From: Maratus speciosus | Lineage: Eukaryota > Arthropoda > Arachnida > Araneae > Salticidae | Length of the DNA stretch: 64,000 nt | Reading direction: 5' to 3' | Assembly (NCBI GenBank): GCA_963932465.1 | Contig: OZ010787.1 | Location: 12,893,284-12,957,283 of the forward strand | Shown here: piece by piece, positions 45,425 through 57,854 of the stretch | Numbering within the stretch: position 1 is the stretch's first letter | Layout of the letters: each line of letters begins with the position of its first letter | Position numbers and translations under genes: made by a program | The notes under the pieces: generated by a model | The model's database searches: none | What the model saw: the letters and a program-made list of their open reading frames with translations, nothing else | Told to the model about the DNA's origin: nothing

Positions 45425-46289
45425 ATCATTCCCTCACCTTTCCCCCACCTGTACTACCATACTTTATTGCCTATTTCCTTCCATCCAGAAATAAAAATAA
45501 TTAAAAATACCCTAAGCAAAATAAAGTTTTTATTTGGTATATTACAAAAAATAATAAAAATATTTTTTTTTACAGTTATTATATAGTCTACTCAATCAAT
45601 TATATGTTTCCCCATGTTAGACCATCATTCCCTCACACATTGCTATTATCTCAAATATCTACCATTAAAGACCAGTAGCAGTCTAGCATCCTTCACAGAG
45701 AAGAAGCCATTTTGAGCACTTGTCAGTCCAGCAACATAAATTGATGGTGTAAAATTTTGTTAATTTTTCAGAATTTTTTTTCAGTCAGTATATCTGGAAG
45801 CGTTTTTATTAGCAGTCATTCCCTCACACAGAATACTAATTTTTTTGTAAATATCAAAAATTTTAATTTTATCATACATTATATATTAAGTGTTGCTCTT
45901 CAAGGAAACAGTTTGGATTTCTTCATAATTTTGCACTTTTTCCTACAATTAGTAAAAATGTCTTATTTCATCATTCCCTCACTTGTCATTCCCTCACATT
46001 TACCATTATGAGGGAATGACAAGATGAGTGAGGGAATGATGTGCTTTCTGTTTAAATGATGGATTTAGTTTTCCTGCTTAAAATTTATACTAATAGCATG
46101 TTGTTTTTTAAATTTATGTGGCTCAAACTAACCAAAACATTTTATTTAAACTGTTCTTGGAGAAATTTATAAATACGCCAGAGTAGCTTAGTGAAAAATT
46201 ATGCATATACGTAGAATAGTGTTGATTAGCATTTTACATTTTTTATGCGATTAAAATACATTGAGTTTAAAAAAATCTTAAGAGAGAAA

Positions 46290-47400
46290 ATGGAAAATAA
46301 TCCTTTGAAGCTTGAAAAACTGAAATATTTAAAAGAGAAAGGCCAAGTTAAAAGTGTAAAGGAGATGAGTTCTAGACAATAATGTTAAAAAAAGGAAACA
46401 GTGGAAGAAAAATTAAAAAAATTATAGAGAAAATATTAAGAAAAATAAGAAGATTGAGCAATTTCTTTCTCCCCAGACTCCATCAAATAGTGGTAACACA
46501 GATTCCGCAAGTTTTAGTGGTTCTGAGGCTGAACGTCCTCTTTCAAGGCAGAGTGCTTGGAGAAAAGAATTAGACATGTCAGATCAAAACTGTTTCGAGA
46601 AAATCAGTCATTAAAAGTTCAATTGTAAAGCTGCAAAAGGAGATAATCAAAATGCAAAAAGTATTACCAAGCCTTACTTAAATTTTTTTTTTAAACATCT
46701 AAAAGTTAACTCCTAAAAGAATAAATAACTGGAAATAAAGACGTATCATCCAAAATTAGAAAAAGCTTTTATTTGGAGACATTCTTTACACAGCATTGGC
46801 ATCAACTTTTAGCAATATGGGAAAGAGTCAAAAAGGTAGACAAATGTACTACAGAATTTTAAGGGAAGTATTTTGAAAAAATACAGATTGCTACATATGA
46901 CAAAAAATATATATATTCTTAGATATCGAAGCTTGAAGAATATTGCTAGCAACGAAGCTTATCTCTTTACTTATCGTAAGAGAGGCAATTACCTATTTAA
47001 TAAAGTTAAACAGGATATATTAAGTTTTTGCTAAAAACTTTGTCCAGGAAAAAAAGATTATACCTCAAAAAGCAAAATAAAGAAACAAAAGAAGGCTTTT
47101 ATGAGAGACATATAAATATTTATACAAGAAGTTTCTCAAAGAAGTTAATTATGTTTTGAGTTATTCATCATTCTGTCGCCCGAAACCACTTTAGGTGAAA
47201 AAAACCTAATGTTGAAGAAAGAGATACAGCTGCTTGTGAAGCTCATTCCAACATAAAAATAATTGTATTAAAACTTAATGAAACAGGAATAATAAATTTT
47301 AAAACACCTGATGTATTACTAGAATTATGTTGTGAGAAAAACAACATAACCTGCCTTCAAAGGAAGTGTGAGAATTGTAAAAGCAACTTAATTTTATAAA
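46290..47400 (+). pseudogene. Decayed transposon-associated protein with Cys-rich motif
   Basis: Fragments in several frames: a basic start (EKMENNPLKLEKLKYLKEKG), then SPQTPSNSGNTDSASFSGSE, later CPGKKDY, and from 47208 to the stop at 47397-47399 an open piece starting VEERDTAACEAHSNIKIIVL and continuing to CLQRKCENCKSNLI. The order of a K/R-rich helix, a TPxS-type linker, PGKKD and ERDT.(C).C..H.N recalls a family of uncharacterised proteins encoded by mobile elements in cnidarians and arthropods. I cannot name it or give its reaction. Many stops; not functional. Confidence 0.45.
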
Positions 47401-47539
47401 CTACTGAGAATGAAACAAGTTTATTAAAGCTGAAGAAATGGATCTGGGAAACACAGACTATAATTAACCAAACCAAAACTAGTCAGATGTGGCAATCCCA
47501 AAACTCATACATGTTAATACTTCCTGAAAAATGCAGCTT

Positions 47540-48270
47540 AGCAGCACCATCGGTTAGGTGATTTACATTAAAATCTAATCAGCAACAACTTATGTCAAAT
47601 TTATCTTAATCTGAAGTTTGATGAAAATCTGTACATTAGTTTTTGAGATAGAGCTATTCCAGAAATCATAAAAAATTATGCGTATCAGCGCCACCTGTTG
47701 GGAGATTTACGCCAAAAACTAATCAGGACCAATTTATATCAGAGACAAACTGAATCTTAAGTTTGATAAAAATGCGAGCATTAGTTCTTGTGATATAGTT
47801 ATTGCAATAATCATGAATAATGTTAGCATATAAGCGCTATCTGTTGGGTGATTTACCCCAAAAAGTAATAAGCACCAAATTATATCAAGTGCTAACTGAA
47901 TCTGAAGTTTTATGAAAATCCAAGCATTAGTTCTAGAGATATAGCTATTGTGGAAATCACGAAAAATGTATGATAGCAGCGCCACCTGTTGGGCAATTTA
48001 CACCAAAAAGTAATCAGCATCAATTTATATTGGGAACTAACTGAATCTAAAGTCTTATTCAATTCCGTCCATTAGTCCTTGAGATAGAGTGCCCACAAAA
48101 TTTCTGTCACATACAGACAGACAGAGACTTTGTAAAATAATTTTTTTTTTCGGGATATCTGACCTCTAAAACATGTAAATCCGTCGAAAACCGGAATTCG
48201 AAAATTTTCACGAATCCAATAATTTCTTCTTGTAAAGATAGAAGAAAGTAAAAAGATGAACATAATTACC
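47540..48270. repeat. Four degenerate tandem units of about 145 bp
   Basis: CAGCGCCACCTGTTGGG and variants occur near 47546, 47688, 47833 and 47979, each followed by AATCAG..CAATTTATAT and GAGATAGAGCTATT-like words. The array ends in ACATACAGACAGACAGAGAC and a unique tail to 48262. The short minus-strand frames here are products of the repeat. Confidence 0.7.
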
Positions 48271-49280
48271 ACACATCTTATGGGGAAAGAAAGACTGAGC
48301 CCCCTCAGCCATGTGATAATAGATCATCAGTTTTCATGTTTTCATCTATTTAATTTTATTTTATACTATTATAACACTATTTTATTGTATCAATTCATAT
48401 TAAAAATAATGTGTTAGTTAACTTGTTTTGTAAACAATCATTTCCTCATATCTGTTTCATCATTCCCTCACTCATCATTCCCTCACCATCATTCCCTCAC
48501 TTTTAAAATTATTATTTTATTTTTTTGTTAAGTCAAATTTTTAAAACGATTTCTGCTGCTATTAAAATCTTCAATAATTGGCTAATTGCTTACCATTTAT
48601 CTACTTTTTATGAAAATTTACGTATGTATCATTCAAGCCAGACTGCTTGGCCAAATTTGCAAGTATTGTAGAGAACAACCCAGGTCCTATTGTTCTGATT
48701 TTTTTAAAACAGTCTTATATCTGCAGTCTAACCCTATTCTGAATTTTTTACAATTCTACGTGCAGTATATTTTCGGATCTGTAAACCCATTTTGAAAGCA
48801 ATTTCGATGGTGTAAGTTTGTCTTTTTTTTTTTTCTCCGAAACGGTCTAGATTTTTTTAAAAACATTAATATATAAAATTAATCTGTTTTTAATGAAGTG
48901 GATAATACTAACCTAGTATCTTGGAAAACTCTTAATTTTTATATAATCCGCATAAAAAATTGGACTTCTTAGGATCGCGGATTACATGTTATTCTATGGG
49001 CTAGCAGACAGAACGTTGCACATCGGTTTTGTGCGGTTTAGGTCACAGTTAAAAATCTGAATATTGGCAATAAATGTTTTTTTAAACTACAAAAACAGTT
49101 TATTATGTGCTTTAAAATACTTAGACTGATTTTTTAAAATGGAGCAGTATTGTAATTATATGTATTTTATTTCATTGTTATTCATAGTAAGTAAACATTT
49201 TTTTAAGGAGAAAATATTTCACATTTTAAAAAAAATTCTCGTATCGAAATTCGATATTTATCGAAAATTCTCGTATTGAA

Positions 49281-49397
49281 ATGAAAATTCATCGCGTTCG
49301 CCATAAGACTTCGCCATGTATCACTACGCGATACGCGAAGTTGACTGAAGAAATAAGAAATATCAAAGATCTTGAAATGGTATTCCAAGGGGAGAAA
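49281..49397 (+). CDS. Candidate first coding exon of an unidentified host gene
   Basis: ATG at 49281 opens 39 codons, beginning MKIHRVRHKTSPCITTRYAK and continuing with LTEEIRNIKDLEMVFQGEK, and is followed exactly in phase by the strong donor AAA|GTGAGT (49395-49403). The codons are less AT-biased than the surroundings and no repeat boundary coincides. I do not recognise the protein. The charged helix-like second half would fit a coiled-coil or interaction segment. No downstream exon was identified. It lies inside the 43777-61565 interval, which is odd for a host gene. Confidence 0.35.
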
Positions 49398-49403
49398 GTG
49401 AGT

Positions 49404-51640
49404 ACAATTTCTAATTATCCAGACAGCATTCTTTGCAACCGATCCTTTCTAATTAGTATAATGTTCTGAATTGTTTTTATTTTCAACAATACTTATAACT
49501 GTTTTCCTTACAAAAAAACGTTCATGTGTGGCATAGGTATTTCTTGTGATATGTGAGTATAGATTACTAATTTAATTTTGTGTTTTGAGTTTTCTTTTAA
49601 AGAAATTAAACAAAATCTTTCATTTTTAAAGAACGCACAGTTTAAATAAAAGGTATGACGAAATCAAAATTAAGATTTCCAATCCCGTTTATAAAATGAT
49701 TCATTTGCGAATTGTTTATAACATTATAAACGAAAATTGACTTACCCATATTTCGAAAAAGATGTCATTTTATCTTTCGTTTATTTTTTTCTTATATAAC
49801 TCTTTTCAGCTTCAAAAATTAAAGCATCGTAGTATTTTATTTATATAAAATTAAACCTAAAGGGAAAAAAAAAATTCTTATTGCCGTTTATCTCTGTAAT
49901 AAAAGAAAAAACAGAAAAAAAACAAACAAACCCTGAAGCATTTCTTTTAGGCTAACTGATTACAGGCATGGGTGCAAGACCTTCAGTCTCAGGACTGATT
50001 TCAGTCTTGGACATATTTTTTACTTATAGTAAATTCTACTTTATATACTTAAATTATCACGATTAGTTCAAAATGAACCATTTTATCCTGACTGGTTGTT
50101 TTGAGCTCCTAAAAGTAAAATTTTTCATCATGATATTTTTCCTTATTTAGTAATTAAAGTTTATAGATAAATAAGATAAAACAGCTTTTTTGCAAAAGTT
50201 AGATACTTGTTTTTATTTAATTTTAAAGTTAATATGCTTAAAAGAAAGCTTTAAATAATTTACTTTTAAAAAATATAAAAGTAGCCAGCTCCCTTATATG
50301 GTATTTGTGGTAATGAAGTATTATTGTAAATAAGAACAATTCAGAACATGTTACTATTTAGAAAAGATTGGTTTCACAAAATTTCATTAGCAGCTGCATT
50401 GCAGCTGTCATGATAATTAGACTTTGTATAAACTAATAAAGTGTTTACCCAGTAACCATTTCAATTAATATATTAATCTGACTCTCATCTTAAATTAAAT
50501 ATTAAGTTTTTATTCTGCTTTCATTAAACCATTCACTATTCTTTAACATTTCGCATATTCCGACTACAAAAACTCTTTTTATCAATTCCACCTGTACACT
50601 GGAGGGTTGCCGTGCCACTTACAGAGTAGCGCGTTTATCGCCTCGTTGTGCAATAGCATTTGAAAGATCACCACACTAACATAAAAAAGTAGCAATAAAA
50701 GAAAATCAAAATTAATCAGTTGATTGTAAAAAACCCGCTCCATTCTCGGTCGGGGTAGGAACATCACAAGAAAAAAAAAAAACCCTCGCGAAATTTGACA
50801 GCATGTCAGGGAGGGGGGGGGGGGGGATCCAAAACTTCATCAAAATAGTTGTAACTTTTCTTATAAATATGTTATATATAACATATGGTAGTAATAATCG
50901 GTATATCTGATGAAAATACAAATAATTTTTTAAAATGAAATATTTAATGATTTTTTTTATCCCTATTACTGTATTGGATTAATAGTAGTTTAAGAGCCAT
51001 AATTTTATATTCTAAAATCATTAAAAGCACCCTGCAAGCAGTTCTTGTTCAATCACAAAAGCCTGTCACTAAAAAATTTTAATGCAGGAGATGTAATGTA
51101 TTTCTCAGATATAAATAATGAATTTTGCAGTTAAGAAGCACGTGTATTTTACAAATATTGCTATTTCTTGGAACACTAAATATGATAAATTATCGCCTTT
51201 AACACATTATTTTGGAGTAATGAAAACATTGTTATTATATTAAATTTTTTTGTAAATGGGTGTTATAATCAGTAGCAGCTCATGACAGGTTTTTCTTGCA
51301 GCACTAAAATGCATGCTTTCCAAAGTTTTTTTTAAACATTGCCATCTTTATTTTTTTCCACCGTCTTTATTTACCTCAGAAGTGGTTAAGATTTTTTTAT
51401 ATTGTAAATCCTAAAGGTTATAATAGCGAAAAAGCATCTTTAAGCCCTTCGGGATGAGCGACCGGTATACTTGGCCACTTAAGGTGTTCAGAATCCTTCA
51501 TTATTCTCACCACTTATTTTTAATTGTAAAGTTTACCTTCTTTAATCGGAGCATTTCTGTGATTCAATTACAGAAAATTTTCTTTTTTAAAAAACCTGTA
51601 GTAATAGGTTAAAAATTAACCAAAGGGCTCTTGTCGCGAA
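49404..51640. other. AT-rich intron-like DNA
   Basis: No gene, clear repeat or element ends seen. A run of G (50812-50826) and scattered T/A runs are the only features. Confidence 0.4.
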
Positions 51641-51644
51641 GGGG

Positions 51645-51730
51645 TTAAAGATCTTGAATTACAGTGAACTTTAATAACCCTTGGCTTTAATTGCCAGTAC
51701 TCTTCCAATTGAGCTATCTGTACGACATTC
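51645..51730 (-). repeat. tRNA-like remnant
   Basis: On the minus strand GATAGCTCAATTGGAAGAGT matches a tRNA D-arm with A-box, followed by a possible anticodon stem (CTGGC with GCCAA). The T-arm is degenerate and no acceptor stem closes, so a tRNA pseudogene or SINE fragment is likeliest. Confidence 0.35.
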
Positions 51731-52016
51731 CAACCAACACAATATTCGCTCAGAACAACTATTATCATGACATCAATTGATTGTGTGAAAAATAATTAAA
51801 AGTGTATATGGTTATATATTTTATTATTAAGCAACAGACTTTGCAGATCCGTTTTTCTAAAAAGCTTTAAAGATTGAAATCTCTAGGCTGGAGTGGGAAA
51901 GTGGTAATTTTGAGGAATAGGAGGATAATTTATATAGAAGAATTTTCCGTATAAAAATAAAGATTTAAATTTTTTTAATGCTGGGGAGTAGGGGGAGGGA
52001 GAAGAGGTGAAATGTA

Positions 52017-53089
52017 CAGTCGTGGAAAAAAAAAGTAAACACTCTCTACTAATTCCTTAACAAATTATTATCGTAGACGAAAGTTATTGGCACCGAATGA
52101 TTGGAAATAAAGTCTATTTTTAAATGATGTATATAAAATTTGCTTAGGGGAGCATCTACATATTAAAACAAATCCAAACTTCATTTTTTTCAATGGCAAT
52201 ACCCAATTTTAACGAGATATTTCAAATCTTTGGTTCAAACTATGCCTAGGCACCAAATCTCAAGTCATTTGAATGATAAGCTTTTTTTTTATTATAAACA
52301 TTCAAAATTTAGTGCTTCTAATGTTAAATTACATTTTCTTATTTTTATTTATGTCTCCTGAAATTATGTTCCTAATGTGCTAATTTTTTTTGTAGCAGTA
52401 ATACTAATATACCCAAACATAAATACGTTGAATTTGCAATTTTTATAATTTTATGATATGAATTAGGGAATTAATATTCGAAAAAATTATGAATTGTAAC
52501 CTACAATTTTTTTTGATGGATTTAGATTTATTAAGTCCTGCTTTATGGAAATGCAAAATTTCACATTTTTCTTCCAAATAGTTTTCAAATTATGCTTAAA
52601 AAACGGCAAAATGATGGTTTAAGGGCCGTCTATGATAGAAGTGACTAGATATTTTGAAATGTCTTACGCTGTCCTGTAATCTAGCAGACTTCATTGACTG
52701 CTTGAGTGACGCTTAAGGTGCCTTGATCAAGAAGGGGGCTCTCGGTTAACAATCGAGTACCGAACTTCAATTTGGATACAGCCCTTAAAATAAGCTTGTT
52801 TTAAAATAATTAATTTCTCGGAAACTTATAGTACGAATTGCATAAAAATTTGTTTTTAGGCTAATTAAATGTTGTAGAATTCATTTATGCTGTAAAAATT
52901 GTGTACTGCTATTGAAAAAAAAACAAAGTTATGGTTCGTTTTAATATGTAGATGACCCCTTAAGCAAATTTTATATATATCATTTAAAAGTAGACTTTAT
53001 TTCCAATCGTTCGGTACCAGTAACTTTCTTCTACGGTAATTTTTTGAGGAGTTAGTAGGGAGTGTTTACTTTTTTTTTTTCCATGACTG
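52017..53089. mobile_element. Non-autonomous Tc1-like element with long TIRs
   Basis: CAGTCGTGGAAAAAAAAAGT and its mirror ACTTTTTTTTTTCCATGACTG start inverse arms of about 165 bp. TA flanks it at 52015-52016 and 53090-53091. The terminus is of Tc1 type. The 740-bp interior has no transposase and includes a mixed-composition stretch (52640-52780). Confidence 0.8.
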
Positions 53090-53805
53090 TACATTAGGGA
53101 AGTTAGTGCTTATTTATTTATTTATGTTAGTGAGCAACAAATGTTGCAGATTTTTTTTTTCAAACTAATTTTTGAAAGATTTTACTATTTAGGTAAGCTG
53201 GAGAGGTGGGTGCAAAAGCAGAAGTGGAATCTTCGGAGCTCAGGGGATTATTTTATATGATTTATTATTATTGTTAATAAAGAATTTTAAATAGGGATGG
53301 TTAAAGATTATTTTATATAAAATTAAAGAATATTTAATTTTTTTGCACAAGGGATGAGAAAAGGGAGAAGCAGAAATTTGTAGTTTTGGATTTAATATAA
53401 ATGTATGTAATTACTTTTATAAGTGAGCGATGATTGTTATATATATTATATTATATATAAAGGTTTAAAGAGTAATATTTCTTGCTATTTTTCTTAACAA
53501 AGTAAATTTTTTATATAGTAAAATTTAACGTAGCTTTTTATATCTCTGAAACAAACCAACAGAAATACCCTCTAAACATGCATGTTGTACATTACTTCCA
53601 TATCTTACCAAAGAGTTCTTATAAAAATCTCATTATACGGTGCTCTTTAAAATTGAAGTATGGTCATCCTTTTTTGCAGGGAGGGAGGGGGGAGAGATTG
53701 AAGGTGAATGGAAATCCTGACTATGAATTCTTTGTATTGGTCTTTAATTTTCTTTTGTGTGTTTATTGTTTTATTTATTTTTTTCAATAACCTCAAAAAA
53801 GTAAT

Positions 53806-54950
53806 GATATCAATAAAAAAAACCCTTAACGGGTTAAAAGTTTGTGACGCAGCACTTTATCTTATGCTCTAAGAATTTTAAATATGGAACTTAAAAATAA
53901 TGATATCAAATTTTGAGTGACGCTATGCTATTAATTATAATCTCTCTATATATTATTTATTTCATCTTTTTATTTTTTTATAATCGCATGGGCAAAAGTT
54001 ATGTTCAATTTAAAAAAATGTATAAAAGTTTATTCATTGATGCTTTAACATTTACACCTTTCATAAATTCCAAGTATGAGTTTTAAAAGATATGATATCA
54101 AAATTTTAGTGACGCTTTGATGTGGCTTTAAACGATTTGTTTTAAAATTAAATTTAAATTATTTTTGTTTTGGCTAAGATATATTCACACATCTAAATAA
54201 TAGTTTTAATTTTCCAATATACTTTAAATATGTCACTTTCACTGAATTTATATAATGCATTTAAATGTATTTATTTGAATAAATTGATTTATCCTTTGTC
54301 CAATGCTATTAAAAATTTAAAATAAGATTTACGTAAATAATTTTTTTGCGTCATTGTATCCAAACTAAGTGAAATGTATTCAAATGGATACTATGAGGCA
54401 AAAAAAAATTATTTACGTAAATCTTATTTTAAATTTTTAATAGCATTGGACAAAGGATAAATCAATTTATTCAAATAAATACATTTAAATGCATTATATA
54501 AATTCAGTGAAAGTGACATATTTAAAGTATATTGGAAAATTAAAACTATTATTTAGATGTGTGAATATATCTTAGCCAAAACAAAAATAATTTAAATTTA
54601 ATTTTAAAACATTGTTTAAAGCCACATCAAAGCGTCACTAAAATTTTGATATCATGTCTTTTAAAACTCATACTTGGAATTTATGAAAGGTGTAAATGTT
54701 AAAGCATCAATGAATAAACTTTTATACATTTTTTTAAATTGAACATAATTTTTGCCCATGCGATTATAAAAAAATAAAAAGATGAAATAAATAATATATA
54801 GAGAGATTATAATTAATAGCATAGCGTCACTCAAAATTTGATATCATTATTTTTAAGTTCCATATTTAAAATTCTTAGAGCATAAGATAAAGTGCTGCGT
54901 CACAAACTTTTAACCCATTAAGGGTTTTTGTATTGATATATACTACCTCA
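53806..54950. repeat. Almost perfect 1.1-kb palindrome
   Basis: The left arm (about 53806-54361) and right arm (about 54386-54950) are reverse complements with very few differences, separated by a 24-base loop. Each arm holds two copies of a motif like GATATCAAATTTTGAGTGAC. Outer ends carry AACCCTTAACGGGTT. No gene. Such long near-identical arms imply recent formation or gene conversion, and the structure would be prone to rearrangement. Confidence 0.9.
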
Positions 54951-55266
54951 AATAAGTATATCAGAGTTCATCTCTGTACATCTAAGGTGTATATTAACCC
55001 TTTAAGACTAGGAGTTTTTTTGGTAGAAATTGAAAGTTTGGGTGATTTCCCCTTATCGATAGGACCGAATTTGATTGAAAAAAAAAATATATAAAAAAAA
55101 TACCTGATGTCAGGTTATGCCAAGGGAGGACCCGCACAATTGTGCCGGTTCGGCCTTAATGCAGCTGTTTTTGGACTAAATCTACACAATTGTGTTGTGT
55201 GGGATTATGTGTGCAAATATCTAAAGATAAAAGTTTAAGCAAAGAAAGTTGTTGTTTATTGAGATA

Positions 55267-55600
55267 AAGGTCAAAATTACCACTGGCCACTGGGCCAGTA
55301 AATGAGAAAAAGTGGCTAGTGAAAAATTGTCTATCAGCGGCCACCTTCCGGCCACTTTTTTTACAAGGAGAGAATAAAATTTTCTTGCATTTCATCAAGG
55401 ATTCTACTTTTTTTGGTTCCAATATATTTATATTAACATATTTATTTCTGCTATTCACTTTTATATGAATACTTATAGAAATTTTACTGTTTAGTATTTT
55501 TAAATAAAAAAGTGTCCACTAGTTTAAAAAAAGTGACCACTTAAAAAACTAGTTCTACCGGCCAGTGGCCGCTAATGAAATTTCCCAGTTTTGACCTATA
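55267..55600. mobile_element. MITE with GGTCAAAA ends and 10-bp target duplication, copy 2
   Basis: Colinear with 32362-32700. The target duplication TATTGAGATA is exact (55257-55266 and 55601-55610). Its insertion separates the 3' end of the piggyBac transposase remnant from the element's left end. Confidence 0.85.
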
Positions 55601-55610
55601 TATTGAGATA

Positions 55611-56178
55611 TATTTCATCAGCCACAATGAATATGTTTGTAACAATTTTTGTTTTTGGACAGACCGCTACAATTTCATTTTCTGAGACGTTCTTATTGCT
55701 CGCACCCCTCTTAAGAGCCGTTGACAAATGGTATGCCCTTCACTCTGTTTGGATTGTGCCTGATCCTTCAAATTTCTTTTTTTTTAGTTTTTCCAGCAGT
55801 GGTATTTTGTCGAAATATCGATCAAAGTACATAAAACTAGGTCTGAACCAGAGTAAGGACTACAACAGGTCCTAAGCCCAGATCCTTGTGGACCAGGTCT
55901 GTACTTTCCCACTGGTATACTACAAAATTTAAAACTATCCCAGGTGATACTGTTACAACAGTTACAACAGAGTGTGGTTTGTTTTTTATATGCTGCTTTA
56001 CTGAAGCACGTCCTAAAAAAAGGAATTGTTTGCTCATCTATGGAAAATTTTCCCTGATCTGGTAAAATCAAGCAGACACTACGGAATCTGTCGAGCATTT
56101 GCTGAACTTTCAATAATTTATTATTTATTCCTGGTGGTTTACTTGCTGTGTTGACAAAATGGAATGAATTTATCAAAT
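55611..56178 (-). pseudogene. piggyBac transposase fragment
   Basis: On the minus strand one frame starts MINSFHFVNTASKPPGINNK and continues to FSIDEQTIPF, whose Asp is the first catalytic acid of piggyBac enzymes. Other frames carry on with VKQHIKNKPHS, VLNFVVYQ, VHKDLGLGP and YFDRYFDKIPLLEKLKKK (near 55780-55830), which holds the second catalytic Asp, then EGSGTIQT followed by a stop. The fragment covers the middle of DDE_Tnp_1_7. The N-terminal part is cut off by the hAT at 56187, and at least two frameshifts occur. Confidence 0.8.
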
Positions 56179-56562
56179 TTAAAAATTAGAGCCGTACCGA
56201 GTACTCGGTAAATACTCGTTACTCAGTGAAATTTTGGCCGAGTACTCGGCCAATACCGAGTAGTTGTAAGAATGTCATTTTTTAAGCATATGATATGAAT
56301 TTAAAACTGTCTGTAAAAAGTTATTCGAATATCAATGTATAATGCATGCAAAAATTCATAAAACTATTTATTTGGTATTTAGCAATATGTCTACAAAATA
56401 TAGAAAAAGTTAAGAACAAAACCCTCATAAAATAATTCCAGATTAAAATTTAGTTTCACATTTATACAAAGAAAAATAAGTTCTTTTTAAATATATAGGA
56501 AAACAGAAAATACTATTATTTTAGATAAAGAAACTGAAAATACAATAAATGTAATAAAAAAA

Positions 56563-56772
56563 TTAATAATTAAATTTATTGCGTTTCAAATAATGATACA
56601 AAAACACCAAACGTTCTACATTATCAGTAGACAGGGCATTTCTTTTACTACTATAAATTTGGCCTACCTCTGAAAATATACGTTCAGAATAAACAGTGGT
56701 TGAAGGTGCACATAAGAATTTTTTGCAAGGTTGCACATAATTGGAAAAGTCCCCCCCCCTCCAACCATGCAA
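56563..56772 (-). pseudogene. hAT transposase C-terminal (hATC) fragment
   Basis: 69 residues containing FLCAPSTTVYSERIFSEVGQ and RNALSTDNVERLVFLYHYLK, the dimerisation and last catalytic-Glu block of hAT transposases (ZBED/hobo-like). The frame runs to a proper stop; everything upstream is missing. Confidence 0.8.
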
Positions 56773-57143
56773 ATGGAGTGTCAGTTTTACATAAGTCTTC
56801 TGTTAAGAAATCCTGTATCGCTTTTTGTGCCTCTCATTGTATTTTTCTCTCTTTTACTTTTAATCAAAAGAAAATAAGTTACAGTTACAAAATAAATATG
56901 AAATGTTTTGCATTATTCAATGAATTGTTACAGTAACCAATAAACATTTTTATTTTTGATAGACAGATTTCAGGTATCGGGATAAATTAGGGGGTTGAAG
57001 AATGTTTTAATTTTATATTGGTTAATAATTGTACTTGTTATGTGTCAATTCTCCTTTTTTTGCTACTGTTTTGAATTGTCAAAAATTGTCTTTAAAAGGT
57101 ACACAAATAAATTTCAAATTTAATTAGTTAATTTATATATACT

Positions 57144-57150
57144 ATATATG

Positions 57151-57206
<56 letters not shown>

Positions 57207-57207
57207 G
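57144..57207. repeat. (TA)n(CA)n microsatellite
   Basis: An alternating TA run of about 40 bases passes into CACACA up to 57206, within the hAT at 56187-57341. Confidence 0.95.
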
Positions 57208-57854
57208 ATATGTACACCTGAGCTCACATTATGTGCACATCAGCGTTTTTTTTCCTTATTACCCAACTATCCGGTACTCAGCCGAGTAGTCAATGGCCGA
57301 GTACTCGCTACCCGGCCAAAGCACTACTAGGTACACCACTATTAAAAATCTAACTTGTGATATGCATATAACTCATATAAAACTTATAAATCATATATGA
57401 CATCTATAGCTCAGAGCAGAAACATACAGTTCATTACATGTGCATATTATATATCTAATACTATCAATTTTCAATAGAAATCATGAATAGTACAGGGCTT
57501 CAATTTCAGGGTGGGATGGCGGGATTCGCACCCAACATTTTGAAATCCCGCCCAAAATAATATCGTGGGCGGGAGACTCCCATCCAAAAAATTTCGCCAT
57601 TTTCCTGAAAATTTTGCATTTTGAAATTACTATTAACTCCCGCGAATGGCTTGCAAATTTCCCAATATTTTCGCACGACTAATTGATACATTTTGCGTGT
57701 TTTTTTTTTTTGTTTTTTTTTTCCGCGAAAGATCGTTGAAACTCACGAATTTTCGATGCGACCGATAGACAAATTTCATTATTTTTTTCTCGAGATCAGT
57801 TGACAAGTGTCCGCGACTGATTGGCGAATTCAGGGGTGATTTGATAAGAGTAAA

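Larger units (their letters stand above)
45425..48503 (+). mobile_element. Element rich in the word TCATTCCCTCAC
   Basis: The word or its complement appears about ten times: at 45426, 45629, 45819, a palindromic cluster at 45971-46040, and three in a row at 48462-48503. The outermost left copy runs into CCTTTCCCCCACCTGTA, reminiscent of the TA-flanked pogo-like ends in reverse. Boundaries are uncertain and more than one copy may be merged. A decayed protein gene lies inside (46290-47400). Confidence 0.5.
56187..57341 (-). mobile_element. hAT element with exact 8-bp target duplication
   Basis: Ends TAGAGCCGTACCGAGTACTC and the inverse of GGTACACCACTA, with TTAAAAAT duplicated at 56179-56186 and 57342-57349. 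CGAGTACTCGG words are repeated near both ends. It keeps only the 3' part of a transposase gene. Confidence 0.85.

Noticed and set aside
47734..48272. Hydrophobic minus-strand frames resembling membrane proteins
   Set aside because: They arise from the 145-bp tandem repeat and AT-rich codons, with no start context or conservation between units.
55156..55458. 100-residue minus-strand frame
   Set aside because: Two thirds lie in the 55267-55600 MITE; the sister copy at 32362 does not keep the frame.
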